A DNA stretch of 34,737 nucleotides from Arthrobacter sp. MYb23 (GTDB lineage Bacteria > Actinomycetota > Actinomycetes > Actinomycetales > Micrococcaceae), in NCBI RefSeq assembly GCF_002979775.1, contig NZ_PCPR01000035.1, positions 1-34,737 of the forward strand, written 5' to 3'. Below the pieces are notes generated by a model. It searched no databases. It had not been told where the DNA came from and worked only from the letters and a program-made list of their open reading frames with translations. Shown here piece after piece: positions 7,501-15,074 of the stretch. The translations under genes and the position numbers were made by a program. The first letter of the stretch is position 1. Each line of letters opens with the position of its first letter.

Positions 7501-8088
7501 GTGACAGAGCCTTTGACCCGGACCAGAAGCTCGTTCCCGCTGCCGCCTGCGGCCCCTGCCGCGGGAGGGGCGGGTTTCTGGCCCGTCATCTTCCGGGTCC
7601 TCAAGGTCTCACGCGAGGTTGCACTGACTGCGGTGGCCCTCCTGGGGTTGCTGTGCATTGTGGCGTTGGTACTGGGATTCATCTACAAGGCCTCGTTCGT
7701 GGTGTTTCGGACAGGCTCCATGGAACCGATCTATCCCGTGGGAGCTTTGTCGCTCACCGTTCAGGTGCCGGCCGAATCCCTGGTTCCGGGTGACGTCGTG
7801 TCAGTGAAGCGTTCCGAATCCGGGGTGTTGGTAACGCACCGGGTGGTATCGGTGGAGCCGGGCGGTTCCGGGGCATCGCTAAGACTCAAGGGTGACGCCA
7901 ACAGTTCCGAGGACCCGCTGCCCTACGAGGTAGATACAGCCCAGAAGGTGCTGGCAACAGTCCCTGCTCTCGGCTCCTGGGTGATGGCCATGAGGGGACC
8001 CGGTTTCATTGGCGGGGCCACTTTGGCCGTGGCCGTGCTGGTGGTGTGGGCGTATTGGCCCAAACGGGTTGCCCGGCACAAGGGGTAA
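7501..8088 (+). CDS. SipW-type (ER-type) signal peptidase I
   Basis: Membrane signal peptidase, 195 residues, expected to cleave the AAWTDNEW signals of the proteins encoded on either side. One N-terminal membrane segment (about 42-62) precedes the catalytic Ser73 in TGSMEP. His113 in LVTHRVV takes the place of the bacterial Lys general base, and Asp132 in LKGDANSSEDP completes the Ser-His-Asp arrangement of the archaeal/ER/SipW branch. A second membrane segment lies near residues 166-185, followed by the basic end PKRVARHKG. The GTG at 7501 is nine bases after the preceding stop, with only a weak ribosome site, so coupling is likely. Branch assignment is firm; the substrate link is inferred from neighbours. 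Confidence 0.93.
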   Translation: MTEPLTRTRSSFPLPPAAPAAGGAGFWPVIFRVLKVSREVALTAVALLGLLCIVALVLGFIYKASFVVFRTGSMEPIYPVGALSLTVQVPAESLVPGDVVSVKRSESGVLVTHRVVSVEPGGSGASLRLKGDANSSEDPLPYEVDTAQKVLATVPALGSWVMAMRGPGFIGGATLAVAVLVVWAYWPKRVARHKG

Positions 8089-8161
8089 CCCGGCCCCATC
8101 AAGGATTCGTCCCGCAAGGATTCAATTCCGCGCAAGGAATCAACAGGGAGGTGATTGAGCA

Positions 8162-8953
8162 GTGAAACCGTGGACGCAAGCAGTGAAACGGTGGATGCAG
8201 GCAGCGGCGGCGTGTGCCGCCGTCGTGTGTGCAGTGACGTTTGCGCTCCCCGCCAAAGCTGCCGATCAGCTCATCCCGGTTCCGGAGAACGGCACGCCCG
8301 GCCTGCTGTGGCTCTCCTCATCCGTATACCCTTTGGAGTTTCCCGCGCTCGACGCCGGCGACTCCTTCTCCTGGCAGATCGGGTTGTCCCTAGAGAAGCC
8401 ACAGGCAACGTCCACGCTCCAGCTCACGGCCGGAGGTGGTTTGGCGGGGGCCGGTGGCTACGTCATCGCGGTGGACGAGTGCGCCACTCCCTGGCAGGGC
8501 AACAGCGGGCTCAACCAACAGCTGGAATGTCCGCCGGGTTCGACCCCCCGGATCGCCGCCACCACTTTGGAAGCCTGGGACCAAAGCGTGCGGATTCCGC
8601 TGAGGGACCTGCAAACCGGAACATCGCCCTACCTGCGTTTCATACTGAGTAAACCGCTGAACAGCGCACCTCCGGAGGGTGCCCAGCTCACCTTGGGAAT
8701 CGGGATCACTGCCATGGGAGACGACGACGGCGGGAGCGCACCTGCGCCGCCACCGCCCGCTGACGGGAACACCTCGGTGGACGGACGCGATCCGCTGGGG
8801 GATACGGGTGCCTCGTCTTTGCCGGCACTCTTCGCTGGTGGCGGGCTTCTCCTTGTGGGGGCTGCCCTCCTGACCATGCTGAAGCGCACGCGCGAACCTG
8901 TGGACCCGCACGAAACTTCAGACCCGCGCGAAACTTCAGGGCAGGGCACATGA
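8162..8953 (+). CDS. Secreted surface protein with LGDTG C-terminal anchor
   Basis: A 263-residue exported protein that I cannot assign to a named family. It has a conventional signal peptide (hydrophobic residues about 14-33, probable cleavage after PAKAA), a beta-rich body with paired Cys in VDECATP and LECPPGSTP, a Pro-rich linker APAPPPPADG, then LGDTG (212-216), a hydrophobic segment and a basic KRTRE tail. That last tripartite end is a sortase sorting signal in layout, with LGDTG in place of LPxTG. The GTG has an excellent GGGAGGTGATT Shine-Dalgarno. Its stop overlaps the next gene as ATGA. Unlike its neighbours it lacks the SipW-type motif, so it may be the wall anchor or assembly partner of the exported fibre (inference). 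Confidence 0.8.
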   Translation: MKPWTQAVKRWMQAAAACAAVVCAVTFALPAKAADQLIPVPENGTPGLLWLSSSVYPLEFPALDAGDSFSWQIGLSLEKPQATSTLQLTAGGGLAGAGGYVIAVDECATPWQGNSGLNQQLECPPGSTPRIAATTLEAWDQSVRIPLRDLQTGTSPYLRFILSKPLNSAPPEGAQLTLGIGITAMGDDDGGSAPAPPPPADGNTSVDGRDPLGDTGASSLPALFAGGGLLLVGAALLTMLKRTREPVDPHETSDPRETSGQGT

Positions 8954-10677
8954 GGGCACGGCAGATCTTCCGCCGGGTTCTGAACCGGCCGCGCCGCTTT
9001 GTCCTCGTAGCAGCCACTGCAGCCATTACGCTCGCTGCGACAACCAGCGTCACCACCGCTGCCTGGACAGACAACGAATGGGTGAGAAGCGCCGTCGGCG
9101 TCAGCTCGCCGGGTGACTGCAGCACCAACGCCATGTTCACCAACCAGTCCTGGGCCAGGCAATTGCAGGGCACCGTACTGAACACCAACCTGGACACGGT
9201 GGCAGGAGTCCAGGGCCTGACGGTGCTGAACAACGGCACCACCGCCACCAGGACGCCCCTGTCCGCAACCCCCGTTCCCGGAACCACGGACGCTTACGTC
9301 ACCAAGATTCCGGTCTCGGTCCTGGGCAGCAGTCCTATCTCGGTGGGCCTGGGACTCGGTTTGCCCGTGGGCGGAGTGGGCACCTATACACAATGGGCCC
9401 GCTCCGAAAACAGTGGCCAAGCACATGGCGCGTCCGGTTTGGTATCGGATCAGACCGGTGCCGTGGACGTAGCCGGGACAGCGCAGGGGGCGGCGACAGC
9501 GCCGAAATCGGCCTCCGTTAATCTGGGCAACATCGTCCCGGCCTCGCTGGCTGGAGTCACGCTGGACGTGGGGGCAGTAGCTTCGTCGTCTCAGCTGGAC
9601 GGCTGCGACATGATCAACGGATGGCCCACGCTGGATCCCACCCCTGAGGTGCAGCGCCAATACGGCATTGCAGGCTTGGACCTGAACGCAGCAATTCCGG
9701 CAGTGGGTACTCTCTCCACTCAGGGTGCTTCGCTGGTGGGTGCCGTGCCCACACAGCTGAATGCCTTGTTGGGGACCGGAGGGTTGACCACCGGGATCAG
9801 CAACGGTATTTCTGCGCTCATCAACCCTGTCCTTGGCACTCTGCAGCTGGGATCCATCAGCACTACTGCCACGTTGTCCGCCCCGGACCTCACCGGGGTC
9901 ACTGCCCTCATGACCGAGTCCATGACCGATGGCATTGTGACCGTCAACCTGGGGACGGGCACAGTCAGGGTCAACATCGCCTCGCTGGCCGGCGGCACTC
10001 TGGGTCTGAACGGCATGGAAGCAAATCATGCTGTGGTCCTGGACGCAGCCATGGCAACAGCTGTGACCAACAGGGTGACGGCATTGCTGGATTCGTGGAA
10101 GAACCGGGTCCTCACCGCGCTCACCACGGCCTTGCGGTCCATCACACTGAATGCGAACACCAACATCACGCTGAAACTGGCAGGCCTGAACGCGGCTACC
10201 ATCGGGGTGAAGATCGGGCCGTCCACCCTTGGCCAGTTCCTCGATGGGACCGCGGTGGCCCCTGTTGTCACGGCCGACGTTCTGGGCCTGGACATCGGGG
10301 GCGTCGTAGCCGCCCTGCTCACACCCGTCACCTCCATCCTCCTGACCGGTACCAACAACGTGGTCAAGAACGTCCTCAACGCCACCATCTTCAACGCCGG
10401 CCTCGTCACCAACCTGGGCGCAAGCCTGCAGTTACTGATCACACCGGTGATCAACGCCGTCGGGCCCCTCCTGACGGCAGTCCGGACCCTGGTGGCCATC
10501 AACGTCAATGTTCAACCGGACCAAAGCTGGCCCGGGACCAAACCGGCGGATGTTACGGCGGCGGCGGGGGAGTACAAGGTCTCGGCCATCAGAGTGGGGC
10601 TGGTGGACAGTGCCGGCTTGCTGAGCCTGCAACTGGGCAGTTCCGCGGCTGGTCCTGTGGCGCTCGCCGTTCCTTGA
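8950..10677 (+). CDS. Choice-of-anchor G family SipW-type exported protein
   Basis: A 575-residue secreted protein resembling the actinobacterial choice-of-anchor G family. After a basic N-terminus and hydrophobic core comes AAWTDNEW at residues 37-44, identical over eight residues to the signal motif of the first gene in the operon. The body is unusually rich in Ala, Thr, Val, Leu, Gly and Asn with long amphipathic beta or helix stretches (for example TALTTALRSITLNANTNITLKLAGLNAATIGV). It has only a few Cys and no LPxTG motif or C-terminal membrane segment; it ends in QLGSSAAGPVALAVP. Low charge and repetitive strands fit a large surface or polymer-forming protein. The ATG overlaps the preceding TGA by four bases. 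The export route is inferred from the motif and the adjacent SipW-type peptidase. Confidence 0.82.
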   Translation: MRARQIFRRVLNRPRRFVLVAATAAITLAATTSVTTAAWTDNEWVRSAVGVSSPGDCSTNAMFTNQSWARQLQGTVLNTNLDTVAGVQGLTVLNNGTTATRTPLSATPVPGTTDAYVTKIPVSVLGSSPISVGLGLGLPVGGVGTYTQWARSENSGQAHGASGLVSDQTGAVDVAGTAQGAATAPKSASVNLGNIVPASLAGVTLDVGAVASSSQLDGCDMINGWPTLDPTPEVQRQYGIAGLDLNAAIPAVGTLSTQGASLVGAVPTQLNALLGTGGLTTGISNGISALINPVLGTLQLGSISTTATLSAPDLTGVTALMTESMTDGIVTVNLGTGTVRVNIASLAGGTLGLNGMEANHAVVLDAAMATAVTNRVTALLDSWKNRVLTALTTALRSITLNANTNITLKLAGLNAATIGVKIGPSTLGQFLDGTAVAPVVTADVLGLDIGGVVAALLTPVTSILLTGTNNVVKNVLNATIFNAGLVTNLGASLQLLITPVINAVGPLLTAVRTLVAINVNVQPDQSWPGTKPADVTAAAGEYKVSAIRVGLVDSAGLLSLQLGSSAAGPVALAVP

Positions 10678-10735
10678 CTTATCCACAACGGCGCCCCAAC
10701 GCCAGCCAAACACCAGAGAAACCGCTGGGATCGGC

Positions 10736-10882
10736 TAAACTTGGCTGGTAAGAGCCCCGAAACTCTTGCGTATGCCGTGCCTCTGGGCAGGCTGCACCAG
10801 CTACGTCGGGGCATTCTCATGTACGGCGTCTAGTCCTGGTCATCCGGCTGGGTTTGGGCCCGAAAGAATGGGGGAGGATCCC
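10736..10882 (+). promoter_or_regulatory. Leader region of purA
   Basis: TAAACT at 10736-10741 is a weak -10 candidate. The following leader can fold: GCCCCGA near 10754 pairs with TCGGGGC near 10808, enclosing CTGG/CCAG arms. It ends in the ribosome site GGGGGAGG before ATG 10883. I considered a ZTP riboswitch but could not find its conserved 5' half. Confidence 0.3.
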
Positions 10883-12172
10883 ATGCCCGCTATCGTGATC
10901 GTCGGAGCCCAGTGGGGCGACGAAGGCAAAGGCAAAGCAACCGATCTGCTCGGTGGCCGCGTTGACTACGTGGTCAAGCCCAACGGCGGTAACAACGCCG
11001 GGCACACCGTGGTTGTTGGCGGTGAGAAGTATGAGCTGAAGCTCCTTCCCGCGGGCATCCTGAGCCCCAACGCAATCCCTATTATCGGCAATGGCTGCGT
11101 GGTGAACCTGGAGGCCCTCTTCCAGGAAATCGACGGCCTTGAAGCCCGTGGCGCGGACACCTCCCGTCTTCGCGTTTCGGCCAACGCCCACTTGGTTGCC
11201 CCGTACCACCAGGTGCTGGACAAGGTGACCGAGCGCTTCCTGGGCAGCCGAGCCATCGGCACCACGGGCCGCGGTATCGGCCCGGCGTACATGGACAAGG
11301 TGGCCCGCTTGGGCATCCGCGTCCAGGACGTCTTTGACGAGTCCATCCTCCGCCAGAAGGTGGAAGGCTCGCTGCGCCAGAAGAACGAACTCCTGGTCAA
11401 GGTCTACAACCGCCGCGACATCGTGGTGGACGAGATCGTGGAGTACTTCCTGTCCTTCGCCGAGCGTCTGCGCCCGCTGGTTATTGACAGCACACTTGTC
11501 CTCAACAACGCCCTGGATGAGGGCAAGGTTGTGCTCATGGAAGGCGGCCAGGCAACGTTCCTGGACGTTGACCACGGCACGTACCCGTTCGTCACTTCGT
11601 CCAACCCCACAGCTGGCGGCGCGTCCGTTGGCTCGGGCATCGGTCCCACCCGCATCTCGCGGTCCATCGGCATCATCAAGGCCTACACCACCCGTGTTGG
11701 CGCCGGACCGTTCCCCACGGAACTGTTCGACGACATGGGTGTTTACCTGCAGAAGACCGGCGGTGAGTTTGGTGTGAACACCGGCCGTCCCCGCCGCTGC
11801 GGTTGGTACGACGCCGTCCTGGCCCGCCACGCTGCCCGCGTGAATGGCTTCACGGATTACTTCGTCACCAAGCTGGATGTCCTCACGGGCATCGAACAGA
11901 TCCCGGTCTGTGTTGCCTACGACGTTGACGGCGTGCGCCACGACGAAATGCCCATGACGCAGACCGAGTTCCACCACGCAGTGCCCGTCTTCGAGTACTT
12001 TGACGGCTGGACCGAGGACATCACCGGCGCCCGCACCCTGGAAGACCTCCCGGAGAACGCGCGCAACTACGTGCTGGCCCTTGAAAAGCTCTCCGGAACA
12101 CGCTTCTCGGCAATCGGCGTCGGCCCGGACCGCGACCAGACCATCGTGGTTCACGATCTGATCAACGACTAA
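10883..12172 (+). CDS. purA: Adenylosuccinate synthetase
   Basis: Cytosolic GTP-dependent enzyme that joins IMP and aspartate to adenylosuccinate, the first committed step to AMP. It has 429 residues, the usual bacterial length. Motifs in order: IVGAQWGDEGKGKATD (phosphate loop and catalytic Asp), NGGNNAGHTVV (catalytic His), GTTGRGIGPAY, EGGQATFLDVDHGTYPFVTS, TRVGAGPFPTEL, GVNTGRPRRCGW, TKLDVLTG (guanine recognition) and the final GVGPDRDQTI. The ATG at 10883 follows GGGGGAGGATCCC; the frame is open upstream, but no family residues precede the MPAIVIVGAQWG start. It is monocistronic with a structured leader before it and a large hairpin after it. It also consumes aspartate, the substrate of AspA encoded downstream. 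Confidence 0.98.
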   Translation: MPAIVIVGAQWGDEGKGKATDLLGGRVDYVVKPNGGNNAGHTVVVGGEKYELKLLPAGILSPNAIPIIGNGCVVNLEALFQEIDGLEARGADTSRLRVSANAHLVAPYHQVLDKVTERFLGSRAIGTTGRGIGPAYMDKVARLGIRVQDVFDESILRQKVEGSLRQKNELLVKVYNRRDIVVDEIVEYFLSFAERLRPLVIDSTLVLNNALDEGKVVLMEGGQATFLDVDHGTYPFVTSSNPTAGGASVGSGIGPTRISRSIGIIKAYTTRVGAGPFPTELFDDMGVYLQKTGGEFGVNTGRPRRCGWYDAVLARHAARVNGFTDYFVTKLDVLTGIEQIPVCVAYDVDGVRHDEMPMTQTEFHHAVPVFEYFDGWTEDITGARTLEDLPENARNYVLALEKLSGTRFSAIGVGPDRDQTIVVHDLIND

Positions 12173-12189
12173 CGTCCAGCAAGTTCACG

Positions 12190-12247
12190 ACGACGACGGC
12201 GGGTCACCTTGGTTCCTCACGGAACCACCGGGTGGCCCGCCGTCGCG
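12190..12247 (+). terminator. Terminator after purA
   Basis: Long hairpin: outer arms around CGACGGCGGG (from 12194) and CCCGCCGTCG (to 12245), an inner CACC/GGTG pair, and a nested GGTTCC-TCAC-GGAACC hairpin (12211-12226). It is followed by CGGTTTC. Confidence 0.75.
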
Positions 12248-12326
12248 GTTTCAGGGACTAATTTTCCGCCTTGCCGGGTTACGCGATGAAGAACGCAACC
12301 AGTGATGACGACGTGAAGGCGAGTAC

Positions 12327-13784
12327 ATGAGCACAGCTACTGACGAGGGAGTCGGGTTCCGGTCCCGCCGTGGACCCATTCTGATTGCACTGATGTTGGC
12401 CACGGGTTTGGTGGCGATCGATGCCACCATTGTTGCCACGGCAGTGCCGTCCATCGTGGCGGACATCGGCGGTTTTGCCTCGTTCCCTTGGCTGTTTTCC
12501 GCCTACCTTTTGGCGCAGGCAGTGTCCGTACCTGTTTACGCCAAGCTCTCGGATGTGGTGGGCCGCAAGCCGATGATCCTGGGCGGAATTGGCCTGTTCC
12601 TGCTTGGCTCGATTCTCTGCGGGCTGGCGTGGAGCATGCCGGCACTCATTGCTTTCCGTGTGCTCCAAGGGCTCGGGGCCGGCGCGGTCCAGCCCGTGGC
12701 GATCACGATTGCCGGCGATATCTACACCCTGGCGGAACGGGCAAAGGTCCAGGGATATCTGGCCAGTGTGTGGGCGGTCTCTTCTGTTGTGGGTCCAACG
12801 CTTGGAGGGGTCTTCGCTTCGCTGGGTATCTGGCGGTGGATCTTCCTGATCAACATCCCGCTGTGCCTTCTGGCTGGTTGGATGCTCCTCCGTACTTTCC
12901 ACGAGAACGTGGAGCGGACCAAGCACAGGATCGACTACTTGGGAGCGGGGCTGCTGACGGTTTCGTTGAGCCTGCTCATCCTCGGAGCCCTTCAGGGCGG
13001 CCAGGCATGGGCCTGGGACTCGGCGATCAGCATCTACGTCTTTACCGGCGGAGCTTTGTTGTTCGTTGCGTTTCTCTTGGTGGAAAGGAAAGCTGCAGAG
13101 CCCATCCTGCCACCTTGGGTGGTCTCCCGCAGGCTGCTGGCCACCACGGCGATGATCTCTTTCGGCGTTGGTGCAGTCATGCTCGGGCTTACTACCTACG
13201 TCCCAACGTTCCTGGAAGGGTCACTGAAGACCTCACCGCTTCTGGCCGGTCTCGCTTTGGCTGCGTTGACCATTGGCTGGCCCATCAGTGCCTCGCAAGC
13301 CGGCCGGTTCTATCTCCGCATCGGATTCCGGAACACGGCCATGATCGGCATCTCCATCACGGTGATCGGCGCAGCCGTCCTAGCCCTCACTGCTTCCACA
13401 CCCAATATTCTGCTGGTGGCTGTGGCTTGCTTCATCGTAGGGCTCGGGCTGGGCCTGGTGGCAACGCCGAGCCTCATTGCCGCGCAAACCAGCGTCGAAT
13501 GGAATGAACGCGGCGTAGTCACCGGCACCAACCTCTTTGCCCGGTCAATCGGCAGTTCCATCGGAGTGGCCGTTTTCGGCGCCATTGCCAACGCCATCTA
13601 TGCCAGCGGTCCCAGTGGTGGTCCCGATCCGCAAACCACCACCCTCGCGTCCTCAGCCGTCTTCCTGGCGGTGCTCGTCAGCGCTGTGCTCACGGTAGTG
13701 GCGGTTCTGGTGATGCCCGCGGACGGAAAGATCCGCACCAAAGAACGGGTTCGGAAGCCCAGCTCGGAACCCGCGAACGATTAG
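12327..13784 (+). CDS. MFS drug:H+ antiporter, DHA2 (14-TMS) type
   Basis: Integral membrane exporter of 485 residues with about 14 hydrophobic segments, the EmrB/QacA layout. Motif D1-like LVAIDATIVATAVPSIVADIG lies in TM1, motif A KLSDVVGRKPMI between TM2 and TM3, RVLQGLGAGAVQPVA (motif B) in TM4, and the antiporter motif C region VVGPTLGGVFASLGIWRWIFLIN in TM5. It would expel a small lipophilic compound using the proton gradient; the substrate cannot be told. The SMP-30 gene starts only ten bases after its stop, so the two are probably co-transcribed. No adjacent TetR or MarR regulator is seen. The ATG at 12327 is preceded by GAAGGCGAG. Confidence 0.93.
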   Translation: MSTATDEGVGFRSRRGPILIALMLATGLVAIDATIVATAVPSIVADIGGFASFPWLFSAYLLAQAVSVPVYAKLSDVVGRKPMILGGIGLFLLGSILCGLAWSMPALIAFRVLQGLGAGAVQPVAITIAGDIYTLAERAKVQGYLASVWAVSSVVGPTLGGVFASLGIWRWIFLINIPLCLLAGWMLLRTFHENVERTKHRIDYLGAGLLTVSLSLLILGALQGGQAWAWDSAISIYVFTGGALLFVAFLLVERKAAEPILPPWVVSRRLLATTAMISFGVGAVMLGLTTYVPTFLEGSLKTSPLLAGLALAALTIGWPISASQAGRFYLRIGFRNTAMIGISITVIGAAVLALTASTPNILLVAVACFIVGLGLGLVATPSLIAAQTSVEWNERGVVTGTNLFARSIGSSIGVAVFGAIANAIYASGPSGGPDPQTTTLASSAVFLAVLVSAVLTVVAVLVMPADGKIRTKERVRKPSSEPAND

Positions 13785-13794
13785 TCTCGAACGT

Positions 13795-14682
13795 ATGGAA
13801 GAACTGATCACGGGCACCCTGGAAAAGTTGTTTGAAGGTACCATTTGGGCCGAGGGTCCCTTGTGGATTCCGCAGTCGCAGACACTTCGCTGGAGCGACA
13901 TCCCCAACAACAGGATTCTCGAGTTCTCTCCCGGCACCGGAGCGACGCGCGAATACGCCACCGGCGTCGAGTACACCAACGGGCGCACCCTGCACCACGA
14001 CGGCAGCGTGGTGCAGTGCAGCCACGGCCGCAGGCGTGTTGAGCGGGATCACGACGGCGTGGTGACGCCCATGATTGAAGCGTTCGGTGAGCATCGGCTC
14101 AACTCGCCCAACGACGTTGTGGTGGCGGGGGATGGCACGGTCTGGTTTACCGATCCTCCTTACGGGATCCTGCCCGGGACGGTGGAAGGCCACGAGGGCG
14201 AGCAGGAATACGGAGGTTGCTATGTGTTCCGCTTCGACCCGGCGAAGGAAGAACTGAGTCCGGTGGTCACGGATATGGTGCATCCCAACGGGCTCGCGTT
14301 TTCCCCTGATGAATCGCTCCTCTACGTTGCGGACACGGCGGGGCCCGGCAACGGAGTGCCGTTCCGGATTGCTGTTTACCCGGTGGAGGGTGGCTCGTGC
14401 GGGAAGGGCGGCACGTTCGTTGAACTCGACGACGACGCGGCGTCGGACGGTTTCCGCGTGGACGTCGAGGGCCGCGTGTGGACGTCTGCGGGCTCGTCGG
14501 TGCGCGTCTATGCCCCCGACGCTGCGCTGCTGGCCGCCGTCGAGCTTCCTGAAAAGGTGTCCAATCTCTGCTTTGGCGGGGCGGACGGTCAAGATCTCTA
14601 CATCACGGCCACTACGTCCCTGTACCGGCTGCGGACGTCGACGCGGGATGCGGCAATGAGGGACCTCGACCCCAGAGCCTAG
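13795..14682 (+). CDS. SMP-30/gluconolactonase/LRE family protein
   Basis: A soluble six-bladed beta-propeller lactone hydrolase of 295 residues, probably cytosolic. By family alignment the divalent metal would be held by Glu20 (WAEGPLW), Asn165 (HPNGLAFSPD) and Asp218 (SDGFRVDVEGRVW), with Asn106 in NSPNDVVV near the substrate; all are present, so the enzyme looks active. The repeat pattern GDGTVWFTDPPYG, SPDESLLYVADTAG and VDVEGRVWTS marks successive blades. It lies ten bases behind the MFS exporter and likely shares its transcript. The sugar or other lactone it acts on is unknown. Tandem GC-rich repeats follow the TAG stop. Confidence 0.92.
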   Translation: MEELITGTLEKLFEGTIWAEGPLWIPQSQTLRWSDIPNNRILEFSPGTGATREYATGVEYTNGRTLHHDGSVVQCSHGRRRVERDHDGVVTPMIEAFGEHRLNSPNDVVVAGDGTVWFTDPPYGILPGTVEGHEGEQEYGGCYVFRFDPAKEELSPVVTDMVHPNGLAFSPDESLLYVADTAGPGNGVPFRIAVYPVEGGSCGKGGTFVELDDDAASDGFRVDVEGRVWTSAGSSVRVYAPDAALLAAVELPEKVSNLCFGGADGQDLYITATTSLYRLRTSTRDAAMRDLDPRA

Positions 14683-14719
14683 GCCCCAGCACCTAGGCCC
14701 GGGCACCTCGGCCCTATAA
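14678..14719. repeat. Three imperfect 14-bp tandem repeats
   Basis: CCTAGGCCCCAGCA, CCTAGGCCCGGGCA and CCTCGGCCCTATAA in direct succession, beginning within the last codons of the SMP-30 gene. The last copy runs into TATAAC (14715-14720), a possible -10 for the following small gene. Confidence 0.6.
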
Positions 14720-14758
14720 CCTTGAACACAGCACCAGCACTGCGATCGAGGAGTGAAT

Positions 14759-14992
14759 GTGTCCGGAAGCAACCCCGACCCGTATGAGGACAAGCTCACC
14801 GGCCTGGAGCCGGGCGGGGGAGTGCCCCCTGGAGAGACTCCTCCCGGCGAAGCATCGACAGCCGGTCCCCAAGGCCACGACGAAGGCGGCCCCAGGAAGG
14901 GCACGCAGTTTCTTTGGCTCGCAGCCATCGGTGCCGGCGTGCTGCTCACGCTCCTGTTCTTCATCGGCTACATCGTCGGCTTCTTCGACTAG
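14759..14992 (+). CDS. DUF6480-like small membrane protein
   Basis: A protein of about 77 residues with a hydrophilic Pro/Gly-rich N-terminus carrying NPDPYEDKLTGLEPGGGVPPG and GETPPGEAS, then one C-terminal membrane segment (WLAAIGAGVLLTLLFFIGYIVGFF) ending just before the stop. This layout is that of the actinobacterial DUF6480 family, whose function is unknown. I prefer the GTG at 14759, because AGGAG sits at 14749-14753 with a five-base gap; the in-frame GTG at 14753 would overlap that site. It has its own likely promoter (TATAAC at 14715). The N-terminus is probably cytoplasmic, but topology is a guess. Confidence 0.8.
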   Translation: MSGSNPDPYEDKLTGLEPGGGVPPGETPPGEASTAGPQGHDEGGPRKGTQFLWLAAIGAGVLLTLLFFIGYIVGFFD

Positions 14993-15074
14993 GCGGCGGG
15001 GCGCCGAGCCCTGAAGGCGGCTGAACTGCTGAGATAATGCAGGCCACCCCCGTACTGGATTGGATGGTGCCCTC

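Noticed and set aside
10736..10882. ZTP (pfl) riboswitch before purA
   Set aside because: Only CTGGGCAGG resembles the 3' block; the conserved 5' CGTGACTGGCG block is absent.
10817..12154. Long minus-strand open frame (445 codons) opposite purA
   Set aside because: It is the shadow of purA in high-GC codons, lacks family sequence, and purA is beyond doubt. The same applies to open frames opposite the siderophore permeases (2364-3677 plus strand), the oxidase gene (14961-16382 and 16479-17591 minus strand), the choice-of-anchor gene (8629-10029 minus strand) and the amine oxidase (30431-31651 plus strand).
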